Shown: positions 53,146 through 63,497 of the stretch, one piece after another
How the letters are laid out: the number at the start of each line of letters is the position of its first letter
Numbering within the stretch: position 1 is the stretch's first letter
NCBI GenBank assembly: GCA_018398585.1
Contig: JAGTTD010000002.1
Span: forward strand, 32,542,186-32,606,185
Origin: Simmondsia chinensis
Lineage: Eukaryota; Streptophyta; Magnoliopsida; Caryophyllales; Simmondsiaceae
Direction of reading: 5' to 3'
Length of the DNA: 64,000 nt
The notes under the pieces: generated by a model
What the model was told of the DNA's origin: nothing
What the model saw: the letters and a program-made list of their open reading frames with translations, nothing else
Database searches by the model: none
Translations under genes and position numbers: made by a program

Positions 53146-53638
53146 ATTAATGTAAATAAACATCAAAAAATATTTTTTGGAGGAAGGGAAAAAAAAAAAA
53201 AAAAAAAGATGAAAAGGCTAACTGAAGTGAAACTAACAGAACAGAAGTCAAAATGTAAAGAGGGAGAGCACGTGACTGCGTGAGGCGCATGTAACCTTAA
53301 CGTGAGTAGCAGCCTAGCAGGCATCTTTACACGAGTAAGATATTTATAGACACTCAAAATTAGATATATCTTTATATATATAATAGAAAAGTTCCAACTT
53401 CTCCCAAAGCTCTCCACCCCACATCCTTTTTTTTTAAATTTTTTCTTTTTCTTTATTTATCTTTTTAACCTAATTTCTTTTTCTTTAATTTTTCCTTTTT
53501 CCTTAATCTGTTTTTCCAATCCTAATTCATACATATTTACCTTTTTTATTTCCCTTTTTTCTAAAAAAAATTTTTGATCACCTAATTAATTTGTATATTA
53601 AATATTAATGATTATTATTTATTTGTAGATTAAACAAT
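53146..53638. other. No gene recognised; T-rich
   Basis: Low-complexity A-run (53188-53207) and CTTTTT-rich stretches (53420-53560). The open frame at 53163-53417 (-) is made largely of these and has no family signature. Confidence 0.45.
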
Positions 53639-56010
53639 AATAATTAATCTAAAAGTAGCACAACTATATCTCAACTTATCAAAGGGATGGCAATAGATTA
53701 TTACAACTATATTTACCTTTATAACATTAGTAAATAATTTGGATTATTGAATTTAAAGACATATTTTTTAACTTAAGAGTTAACTATATACAACATGGAC
53801 CATTTGTGGATATGGGGCAGGCCGGGGCGCGTATGGAGCATGGCTGGGCGGGTCCCCACTTATACCTGAGCCCGTCCTGTTTAACTTTGGTTTATAAGAT
53901 CTAAGCATTGGACAACAGAACTAATGGTACCCACCACCCAATCCTATACCGATACCCACCCATTGCCCGTCACGGGTATGAAGTGGATACCTAATAATAA
54001 TTAATCTAAAAGTAACCCAACTATGTCTCAATGTATCAATGGGAGGGTAATGGGGTGGGGTGGGGCGGGTACGGGGTGCCTCCTCCATACCTGCACCTGC
54101 CACCCAAATCCTATACCCGTACCCGCCCTATTACTCTAATGTGCGTACAAAACGATTATCTATACCCGCTCATATTAGTTATTTAATACTACTTTACAAA
54201 ACAAATTATTTTCTTAACCATTGATAAATAAGATTATCTATACCCACTCCTATTAGTTATTTAATACTATTTTAAAAACAAATTATCTATTTTATAACAT
54301 TGATAAATAATTTAGATTATTGAATTTAAATACATATTTTTAAATTTGAAGTTAACTATGTATAAAATAAAGCGCGTATGGTAGGTATGAGGTGAGGCGA
54401 AGTGGGCACGGAGCGGGGCAGGGCGAGTCTCCACTTATACCTGTACCCGTCCCAAACGGGGCGCCGACCCGCGAGTAGAGGGTTCACCCGCCTCATTGCC
54501 ACAAAATCAACCGGGTATGGTGGGTATGAAGTCGGGTGGGCCGGGTATAGAGCGTCGCGGGGTGGGTCCCCACTTATACCCATACCTGCCCCGTTTGACT
54601 TTGGTTTATAAGATCTACGCACTAGACAACAAAACTAACCGCACTCGCCACACAAATCCTATACCTGTATCCGGCCCAGTACCGCCATGGGTATGAAGTG
54701 CATATCCTTACCCACCCCGGCGGTTACAGGCCCGTACCCCTACCCACCTCATTACCTGCGGATATCCATTACCTGCCCTATGCTTCCTTAATATGCGTAC
54801 AAAACAATTATCTATACTCGCTCCTATTAGTTATTTAATACTATTTTTAAAAACAAATTATTTCTTTTATAACATTGATAAAGATTTTGGATTATTAAAT
54901 TTAAACACTTATTTCTTAATTTGAATGTAAACTATGTACAAAATAAAACGCGTATGGTGGGTATAAGGTGTGTAAAGTTTGATTTTAGTTTATAAGATCT
55001 ACGCATTCGATAATAAAACTAAGACACAACAAAACTTAATTCATTAAAACTTAATTCTTAATTTCGATTCTTGAATTTAAACACATATTTTTTATTTCAA
55101 GGTTAACTATATACAAAATTAATTGATTATGATGGGTATGGGGTGGGGCGGGGCAAGTATGAAGCGTGGCTGGGCCTGTCCCCACTTATACCCGAGCCCG
55201 CCCTGTTTCAATTTGATTTATAAGATCTACGCATTAGACAACAAAATAAACGTAACCGCCACCCAAATCCTATACCCGTACCCGCCCCATTACCCGCCAT
55301 TGGTATGAAATGCATATCCAACAACAATTAATCTAAAAGTATCATAACTATATCTCAACGTATCAAATGGATGGCAATGGGCTGAGGCGGGTGCTGGGTG
55401 CCTTCTCCATACCCATACCCGCCACCCAAATCCTATACCTGTAACCACTTTATTACCCTAATGTACGTACAAAATGATTATTTATACCCGTTCATATTAT
55501 TTGCTTAATACTTTTTTTAAAAATAATTTTTTTTTAACATTGATAAATAATTTCGATTATTGAATTTAAACCCTTATAAATTGATAAATAATTTCGATTA
55601 TTGAATTTAAACCCTTATGTTTTAAATTTCAAGGTTAACTATGTACAAAATGAGCTAGGTATGATGGGTATGAGGCCGGGTAGGGCGGGTATGGAGCGTG
55701 GCGGGGCGGGTATGGTCCCCCCTTATACCCGTACCCACCTCGTTTGACTTTAGTTTATAAGATCTACGCACTACACAACAAAAAATAACCACACTAGCCA
55801 CCCAAATCCTACTCCGGTACGCAGCCCATGACCCCGCCACGGGTATGAAGTGCATACCCGTACCCGCCCCGTCCGTGACTGACCCATACCCCTACCCGCC
55901 TTATTACCCACGGGCATCCATTACCCACCCCGTACCTCTTTAATGTGCGTACAGAACAGTTGTCTATACCCGCTTCTATCAAGTGGAACACATTGCCATC
56001 CTAATATCTC
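53639..56010. repeat. Complex GC-rich repeat array, hAT-MITE-like units
   Basis: Irregular units of about 530-580 bp are marked by GTTAACTATRTACAAAAT at about 53781, 54349, 54927 (decayed), 55101 and 55633. Each is followed by GGGCGGGTAYGGRG-type words, the phrase CCCCACTTATACCC, ACTTTGGTTTATAAGATCTA and inverted TACCCGTACCCGCC words. A second marker AATTAATCTAAAAGTA occurs near 53640, 54000 and 55327. Ends with GGGATGGCAAT (53683) and ATTGCCATCC (55992) are inverted and resemble non-autonomous hAT termini, so a MITE that multiplied by unequal exchange is inferred. Short GC-rich ORFs inside are artefacts of the repeats. Confidence 0.65.
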
Positions 56011-57109
56011 TTAGTCAAAAAATTACCCACCACCAACTTTTCTACCAAAATAAATCAGAGCGTTATACCATGTGCCACACTGAACCACCAATTCAATATC
56101 TTTTAAAATCGAATTATTTGAGTTTGATTATTTTTGGGTTAGAAAAGTTATAGTTGGGTTATTTTGATAAAAATCCTAGCGCACTATGCTAAACGTATAT
56201 TCGTGCATAAAGTAGTAAATTTTTTATTTAAGAATTTTTTTATGTAATCCAAGAACAGGGCGCGGGTTAGACCTCCGACAACTCAAAAAAAAAATAAAAA
56301 TAAAGAGTTTTCATATTAAGTCCACAAAGTGCGACATTTCGCGTGCCTACTGCAAAAAAGGATTTATTTTAACCTGGTAAGGTATATAATTTTGACTTGG
56401 GATTATAAGGTCTCGCATTATACAATAAAACTAAGGTACGAAAAAATTTAATTCATTAAAGTTCCAAAAATTAAAAAGGAAAACATATTTTTTATTTAAG
56501 ACTTGTGAGAACCAAAAATAATAAAGAAAATATTAGGGCAATATATTATTATTTTAATACTTCTCTTATGTAATCCGAGAATAGGATACCAGTTACACCT
56601 CCAACAATTTCGAATTAAGACTTTTCATATTTAGTCCATAAAAGAAAACCAAGTAAACCTCCCATAACAAATATATATATTAATAATAAATTCTTAATTT
56701 AAGACTTTCTGTATTTAATCCGTAAAAAAAAAAATTCGTAAAAGAAAAAAGAACAAATAAAGTGCTTGTTGAAAACTTAAAATGGGAAATATAGTTTGAC
56801 TTTTTTTTTTATTAAAAATTTTTACAGTTACTACTATGGGAATTATATAAATTGAACAATATTATGGACAGCTGATCAAACAAAATGTTAGTTCGATGTA
56901 AAAAATCACAGGTATAAAATACAGTGACCAATAAATACCAGCCATGCATTACACGGGAACGAACCTAGTTCAATTATATTTGGATGTTATTTTTAGATAT
57001 TTTATAATTTAATTATTTATTAACTAAATAATATAAAATTTTAATATATTTATAATATGTTTTCTAAAATTTTCAATTTTAAGTACCATTAGTAAAAATT
57101 TGATAAATA
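56011..57109. other. No gene recognised; weak repeat
   Basis: AT-rich. A weak repeat is seen: TATGTAATCCAAGAACAGGG ... AGACCTCCGACAA near 56240 and TATGTAATCCGAGAATAGG ... ACACCTCCAACAA near 56568. No ORF of note and no RNA gene. Confidence 0.45.
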
Positions 57110-57118
57110 TTTGTTGAT

Positions 57119-57358
57119 CAAAGAGGGTACCAACACGCCGCTATCCGATCTCATTAAAACTTTGAAGTTAAGCGTGCTTAGGTAAGAGCAGTACCAGGAT
57201 GAGTGACCTCCTGAGGAGCCTTCATCCTCAGGTTAAGGGTAGTGGGAAACAGCCTCTCTTCAGAAATAATACCCTGAAGGGAGAAGGTTGCGTACATCTG
57301 CTCCCCTTCCCCCAACCCTGTTTAGGTCGAAGTTCTTGGGGCACTAGAGATGTTGCTT
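57119..57358 (+). mobile_element. 5S rRNA-headed SINE with Au-type tail, copy 2
   Basis: About 240 bp between short repeats TTTGTTGAT (57110-57118, 57359-57367). The head from about 57124 (GGGTACCAACACGCC) follows 5S rRNA: CGATCTCATTAAAACT, AAGTTAAGCGTGCTTAGG, CAGTACCAGGATGAGTGACC. The tail has AAACAGCCTCTC, ATACCCTGAAGGGAGAAGG, TGCGTACATCTG, CCCCAACCC and GGGGCACTAGAGATGTTG. It shares with copy 1 changes against the plant 5S consensus: ATTA for ATCA, AAGTTAAG for CAGTTAAG and AGTACC for AGTACT. It is older than copy 1 and lies alone in AT-rich DNA. Confidence 0.8.
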
Positions 57359-57528
57359 TTTGTTGATAAATACTAAAATAATAGTAAGTTTTTGTTGACA
57401 TTTTATATGTGATCTTCATTGGAATTAAATAGATTTTCTAAAAACTACTGAAATGACATATAATTCTTACATAAAATAACTTTTTTGTTATTACCTGCAA
57501 ACTTTAGCTAAAAGACTATGATGTAAAC

Positions 57529-58244
57529 TAGGGGTATTCAAAAAAATTCATAACTAAAATACCGAACCTAATTTTTGAAATACTAATCTGAAAATACGGT
57601 TAACCATACCAAAGTTTAGGTTCAATTAACCGAACCGAATTATTTGAAGTATTTCAGAACGATAACGATTTGCGAATTTGTTTATTTTGGTTAATCAATT
57701 TACCAAAATAGTATATATCATATTTATCTTTTTGCATATTTATGATATTTTATTGTTCACTAAATATGTTATTCTAGCATATAAATGACTATTCATAATG
57801 CATGATCAACTTTATTTTTCTTCCAATTTATCTCTTATTATAGAGTACTTGTGTCCCACTATTTTATCCCAAATACCAACTAAGCACTACTTTGCTATAA
57901 TTTAGTGCTACTCATTTGCCCACATAGCAGTTAAATAAGATATTATACGTTTAATATTTTAGAGTTAGATTATAAGCTCATAATCTTTTGGATATTTACA
58001 CATTTAATGCATTTTTTAGATATTTACAAACTATTAAGGAGTTAGATAATATAATATTAAAGAGACATATTATTTTTTGGTTACCTGTTAACCAACATAA
58101 TTGAACCAAATTTTCGGATTATCGAAACTCGGTTAACCTGTCTTTTTCGTTACGGTAACAGTTACATATTTTTGAGTACTATGATTATGGCTAATTGAAC
58201 TGAAATACTCTTCGGTGCAGTTAACCGATCCGTAAATACTCCGA
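57529..58244. mobile_element. Non-autonomous hAT element (716 bp)
   Basis: Flanked by the exact 8-bp duplication ATGTAAAC (57521-57528, 58245-58252). Termini: left TAGGGGTATTCA, right (minus strand) TCGGAGTATTTA. Subterminal GGTTAACC / CCGAACC words recur at both ends (ACGGTTAACC near 57597, CGGTTAACC near 58130). The middle is AT-rich with no transposase. Confidence 0.78.
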
Positions 58245-58252
58245 ATGTAAAC

Positions 58253-58974
58253 ACAAATATTGTGAGAACAAATGTTACTTAAGAATTTTCCAAAAAAAAT
58301 ATTATTCCATTTCCAACAAAAATTCATTCGATTTGAGTATATGGTATCCAACTGATAAAATTTTTAAATCTTAATGTACTTTATTGCATATAATAAAATA
58401 TAAGGAGATATAAGTGAAAAAAGCTTGAAACTCAAAGTACATATATAATAAATTCTCCATAAATTCAATACTTATGATAAAAGTATTTACCTATTTATAA
58501 ATATAATTAATTTACTATTATTATTTTTATAATTTGATAATTTCTCTTAAATTATTTAACATTTAAATTTGATACTTAATTAGATTATTTTAACTTTTTC
58601 CTGTTCACAAATCTCTGGTGCCTCGTATCTCTACGTAAGACACAGCGCATTAAATGGATCACAGATCTTGTGCCTTGCGTTCACCATCACACATTTAGCC
58701 CAAGATTTTGCCAGCCTAATGATTTGTGCACAGGTGTTCAAAAAATGATTTGTGCACCAAATTTACTTACGAATTTTCTAAAATGTGTCCTAAGAAATAT
58801 TTGTTATATTTATATATATTAAATTTTTATCAAAATTATTTAATAATTAAAAAAATATTTTTATTTTTATATGGATTAATAAAATATAGAAATTTAATGT
58901 AATTAATATTTCTTAACATGTATCCCATGGCACATGTTAGAAAAATCCATTTAATTAACTAATAGGAACAATGA
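58253..58974. other. No gene recognised
   Basis: AT-rich DNA. A non-repetitive stretch at about 58605-58740 is less AT-rich but has no ORF or RNA fold that I can support. Confidence 0.4.
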
Positions 58975-59240
58975 TAAAAAAAATTCAAATTAGATATATA
59001 AATTTTTTTTGCAATACTGTATTTACTAAACTCAAAAAAAGTTATTGTATTAGTATTAATACATTTTGTAGCACCGAATTAGGAAATAATTTATTTTTTA
59101 GCACCGAGTGATGGAGTACGAACCCCACTTGCTGCCTTCCAAGTAAGAAAAAATAAACTAATTTTGATATAAAAAGAATAATTAATAGAACGCCAAACTA
59201 TCTTTATGAGAACTTTTTTAGCACTAACACAAGTGAAATA
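58975..59240 (+). repeat. Unclassified dispersed repeat, copy 2
   Basis: Collinear with 49120-49410 (blocks listed there), including TTTTTTAGCACCGAGTGATGG and the A-rich right part ending TTTAGCACTAACAC. The two copies are separated by about 9.8 kb and are in the same orientation. No target duplication is seen. Confidence 0.55.
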
Positions 59241-59245
59241 AAAGG

Positions 59246-59390
59246 GATGTGCACGCTCGATAAGCTAAAAAAGCCTTCTCGGCTCAACTTGAGCTCAAAG
59301 CAAGTTGAGTCTTTCGAGCTTTATGAAGAGCTGGTTCACGAGGGCTCGTAAGCCAGCTCAACTCATCTGCACCCCCAACCTCAACTTAAG
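59246..59390. mobile_element. Short hAT-like MITE remnant
   Basis: AGGGATGTGCACGCTCG at the left and CATCTGCACCCCC at the right are inverted ends similar to hAT termini (TAGGGGTGTGCA-like). Between them is a palindromic region with GAGCTCAA, TTCGAGCTTTATGAAGAGCT and GGCTCGTAAGCC. No 8-bp duplication was found, so the call is weak. Confidence 0.4.
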
Positions 59391-59795
59391 CATATAAATT
59401 TGATCCTTCAACACCACATTTTTGCATCGAGGTTCTTGGCCCTAGATGTTGAAAACCCTGATGAAACCAACTATTACAAAAATTTAAGTTAATAAGGGGA
59501 GACTTAGAAATATCTTTTTTATATTCTTACATCACGCGCCACCTCATATAAATACTAGTTGGGCTTGAAGTATAAATAATAAACATGTTGACCTTATAAC
59601 TTGTGGTGAAAAAAAATATCAAATTATTAAGAATATAAATGCTTTTTGTTGCGTGTAGTGTAGTACATACAGCTAAAAAATGATGCCAGATTTGAATCAC
59701 TTGGACCGCTCAAATTATTTTACTAATATATGGTATCTGCTCTATGTTGTTGTTTATACCATTATTGTTAATTATTAATACCATGGCAAGGATAT

Positions 59796-59834
<39 letters not shown>

Positions 59835-60834
59835 TTTTTTTCCGCTCAAAAAAATATATACACATTTTCTAATCATAATAATCCTGTGAATCCACTATTC
59901 AACTTTCCATTCAATTAAAACCTAATTAATTTTATAAAATAACTGTGAGAATATTTGAAAAAAATATATATTACATTCATAAGGAACTAAAATAATAATT
60001 TAAGTTTGGAACAACAAGAACATTTCACTATGAGATATTAAATCTAGATGTTAACACCTTTCGTGCGTCGCACAGATTTACACTAGTTGTTTATTATTTT
60101 TAAAATAAAATTATTATGGTTTTCTATATTTAACGGTAAATGTAAATTAAGGGATTAACTTGCCAAAAAGATTTAATAACCAAAAAAATTAAATTAAATG
60201 ATTATATATGTGTGAGCTATATCAATATTTTTAAAAAAAATTAAGCGTATTATGCAAAAAAGGCACAAAATTATAACAGAAGAAATCTATTTATTAACAA
60301 AATAATGTGTCATATTAGCATTTCACGACAAATAACTACAATATTATGATAGATGATGCCTATATATCACTATAATTATACTCTATGTTAGCAATTTCTA
60401 ATAGAAATCTATCTTAGTAAATGGTACCTAATTAATAAAATTGTTAAACTGTAGGGTACTGAAGTGAAAAAAAAATTAAAATCTGAGGTACGTCATTATA
60501 TGTATTAAAGAATACTTGTAGTTAAAAAAATATTAAAGAATACTTAAATAATAAATTCTCAAACCTCACATTAACTAAGTCATAATTTTCCGATTAGTAA
60601 TGTGAGAATATAGAATCACTACTGTTCCGGGGTGGTTTGTACTTTTCGAGCATCAAATAATGAAATGCCCCGTGAAGATTCCAGTGTCATGGGCGCTGAA
60701 CTGTAATATATAAACTATAAATATATAATTAGGGTAACCCTTATAAATGAATGAGAGTAAGATAATGAATTCTTAACCACATATTTGGTCAAAGAGGGAG
60801 TAGGAACTGATGTCAACAACCGGATGAGTGGTCT
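59391..60834. other. No gene recognised; AT-rich
   Basis: No ORF above noise and no element boundary seen. It contains an (AT)n microsatellite at 59799-59829 and several A-runs. The stretch 60600-60790 is less AT-rich but has no recognisable motif. Confidence 0.5.
59799..59829. repeat. (AT)n microsatellite
   Basis: About 15 uninterrupted AT units. Confidence 0.9.
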
Positions 60835-60837
60835 AGA

Positions 60838-60905
60838 GTCCGCCCTCTCACTCTCACCCTCGTGAGAGTTAGGGCATGACTCTCACAAGAGAGTGAGAGG
60901 TGAGA
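60838..60905. repeat. GA/CT-rich inverted repeat
   Basis: CCCTCTCACTCTCACC and, downstream, CTCTCACAAGAGAGTGAG with GAGAGTGAGAGG form overlapping inverted arms around GTGAGAGTTAGGGC. A strong hairpin is possible. No run of T follows, and the function is unknown. Confidence 0.5.
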
Positions 60906-60926
60906 GAAAGTAATAATGACTATTAG

Positions 60927-61130
60927 TAGGGCCGGATATAAATAAAGCAACCTAAGCAACTATTTAGAGCCCCAAATTTTAGAGGTTGTGCTTTTTGAAG
61001 TAACAATTGTTAATATTAATATGTTTTAAGAGAATAATCTATCAAAAAAAAAAAAAGAGAATATTATAATATATGAAGGGCTTATTTGAAGATTTCGTTT
61101 AGGGCCTCAAGAATACCATGACCGGCACTG
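60927..61130. mobile_element. Short hAT MITE (204 bp)
   Basis: Flanked by ACTATTAG (60919-60926, 61131-61138), with the direct repeat extending to TGACTATTAG. Termini TAGGGCCGG and (minus strand) CAGTGCCGG match at seven of nine positions. The interior has GGGCCTCAAG and GAGCCCCAAATTTT, as in widespread plant hAT derivatives with GGGCCC-type subterminal text. Non-coding. Confidence 0.75.
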
Positions 61131-61422
61131 ACTATTAGATTAAAATCAAGGGTCAATAATTTTTCTCTTCTTCTTTTTGTTTTTTTGATCAAAGAAATGG
61201 CCAAAAGGCCTCAAGCAAAACTTACTAAATCATGAAGTAGTATATCAGAGAGTTCGAGAGGTGGGGCATACCACCACCTATGATTACACATGTTATCAAA
61301 ATGGCCAATAAATCAAACTTACATTTACATCTCTCTTTAGAATCAAAGGCCTAGATTTCTTGATTTTGATCTAAAGCCATTATTACCTCCTCTCATTTAT
61401 CACCTTTTTATGAAAATCATGC
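61131..61422. other. No gene recognised
   Basis: Moderately AT-rich, with a T-rich run near 61160-61190. No ORF, RNA gene or element end seen. Confidence 0.4.
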
Positions 61423-61424
61423 CC

Positions 61425-61497
<73 letters not shown>
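61423..61497. repeat. (TA)n microsatellite
   Basis: About 70 bp of near-perfect TA repeat, abutting the MITE at 61498. Confidence 0.9.
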
Positions 61498-61502
<5 letters not shown>

Positions 61503-61759
61503 TGAAAGCGTGAGAGGGGTGAATCCGGACCCTCCATTGTAATGAACGGCTAAAATTTGTTGGATATTAATTAAAATGACAATTTATGGCTAAAATTTAT
61601 TAAGTATTGAAAAAAATAATTTTTTTTCTCTTATTCCTTCTTTCTTTCTGCCTCATAAGGGCGTATAGACCATAAATTGTTAATTTTTTTTTAATATTCA
61701 ACAAATCTTAGCCATCCATTATAATGGAGGGCTAGGATTTGCCCCTCTCATGCTCTAAT
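61498..61759. mobile_element. MITE with ~60-bp terminal inverted repeats
   Basis: Left GCGTGAGAGGGGTGAAT, CCCTCCATTGTAATGAACGG, AATTTGTTGGATATT pair with right-arm sequence reading (minus strand) GCATGAGAGGGGCAAAT, CCCTCCATTATAATGGATGG, GATTTGTTGAATATT. The element lies directly against TA-repeats on both sides. A TA target preference is possible, but the duplication cannot be separated from the microsatellite. AT-rich loop; non-coding. Confidence 0.75.
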
Positions 61760-61949
61760 ATATATAATTGAACTATATCCCAAAGAATGTTTTTGGTAAA
61801 TGGTAAAAGAAAAGTATTGAACACTCATATAGGAATTAATTTGAAATTTTACAATTAAAGTGAATAAACTAGGAATTCTAGATATATATTTAGTATCTAT
61901 AATTTAATAATTAAGGATATTTTATGATTACATTGTATAATTAGATTAG

Positions 61950-62750
61950 GATTATTTAGGTAAAATGGTCTTTTATTTCGACCAATGTGTCATTTTAGTC
62001 TTTTTATTTTAATTGTATTAGTTTAGTCATTGATCACATTAGATGTACAACCTAATGCAAACACACCTTTTATCCTAATTAAACTCATTAGTGACTCGAC
62101 CATTAAAAATTTTTCACCACATTAACGTTAATTTTACTTTAGAGTTACGAGTAAAATTAGGCTAATTAAAATTAATTTACCCTAAGTAAACTCATTCGTG
62201 GCCTAACTGTTAAAAGAATTTTCTTCACATTGATGTTAATTCTATTGTAGGACTATGAATAAAATTATGCTAATTAAAAATTAATTTAGCCTAATTAAAC
62301 TTACTCGTTACCCGAGCGTTAAAAATATTTTACCATACTAACATTAATTTTACTATTGGACTACAAGTAAAATTAGGCTAATTAAAAGTTAATTTTTCCC
62401 AATTAAACTTATTCATGACCCGAATATTAATAACATTTTCACAATATTAACTTTAATTTTATAGTAGAACTATGAGTAAAATTAGACTAATTAAAAATTA
62501 ATTTAGCCTAATTTACTTTGGTCCTACTGTAAAATGAATATCAAGCTGGTGAAAGATTTTTTTAATAGTTGGGTAGTGGATTTAATTAGGTTAAAGGTTT
62601 GATTTGCATTGGATCGTGCATCAAAAGTGATCAAACAACTAAAAAAATGATATTATTTTGTACAAGGGTTAAGTTGGTACAATTAAAAGAAAAAAAGACT
62701 AAATTGACACATCGAAAAAATGCAATAATATTTTATATAAATAACCATAA
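61950..62750. mobile_element. Fold-back (long-TIR) element with internal tandem repeats
   Basis: The left arm (61950-62190) and the inverted right arm (62500-62750) share ATGTGTCATTTTAGTCTTTT / GATGTGTCAATTTAGTCTTT, TTTTAATTGTA, GATCACATTAGATG-like, AACCTAATGCAAA-like and CCTAATTAAACTCA-like blocks in the same order over some 200 bp. Between them the inner part of the left arm is repeated about four times with a ~108-bp period. Long inverted arms without a transposase suggest a Mutator-like fold-back element. Target duplication not resolved. Confidence 0.7.
62081..62520 (+). repeat. ~108-bp tandem repeat, about four units
   Basis: Units start with AAACTCATTAGTGAC (62081), AAACTCATTCGTGGC (62188), AAACTTACTCGTTACC (62297) and AAACTTATTCATGACC (62405). 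Each contains a TTTTCACCACATTAAC-like block, TTAATTTTACT, GAGTAAAATTAGGCTAATTA and TTAATTTAGCCTAATT. Spacing is 107-109 bp. Divergence between units is moderate. Confidence 0.85.
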
Positions 62751-63442
62751 TTTAAATATACATAAAATATAGTTACTTTTTAAAAATGGATTATATATAT
62801 CTAGTATCCTAAATTTATTCCCTTTTACTATACAATTCTATAGTAATTCTTATATGAGATGTTCAATTCCAAATTAATTCTTATATAGGTATTTAATGTT
62901 TTTCTCTTATCATCGAAGAGTTAAACACCAAAAAAAATTCTTTAGGCTATAGTTTAATACCTTCTAAATATTTTTTCTTGTATATGTATATATTTGTTAG
63001 AGGTATCTTTTAGGCACTGGGCTTGTTGTTGTGTTTTAGGTACCTAACTAAGTGCAATTAATTATATATAGAGTATAAGAGGGCTCCGGCATTGCTTCAT
63101 GTGGCATGGTGTTCAGCTTCTCTCGTTCAATTGTAGTGTTGCTTGCCATTTGGTCGTGCCCGCATTTTTTTATGCCTTTTAGACTTGCATCTTATTTATC
63201 GAAAAAAAAGAAGAAGAAATATGCATGGTATAAGAGCATGTTTTTGACCTCAACTGCGTGGTATTCATGCAAATGCAATTCACCTCCGGGAAATGCTCTC
63301 TTTTGAATGTATTATTTTAAATAGAAATGCAATCTAGATAAAATAATTATAACACGTATTGATGGGCACATATTATCAAATCTCCAATAACATACGCGGA
63401 GGGAGGCATTTGATAGACCAATAAAGGTGCCTATTAGACAAT

Positions 63443-63497
<55 letters not shown>

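Noticed and set aside
53921..55991. Short GC-rich ORFs in the 53.6-56 kb array
   Set aside because: They are created by the GGGCGGGTA repeats and recur because the units recur.
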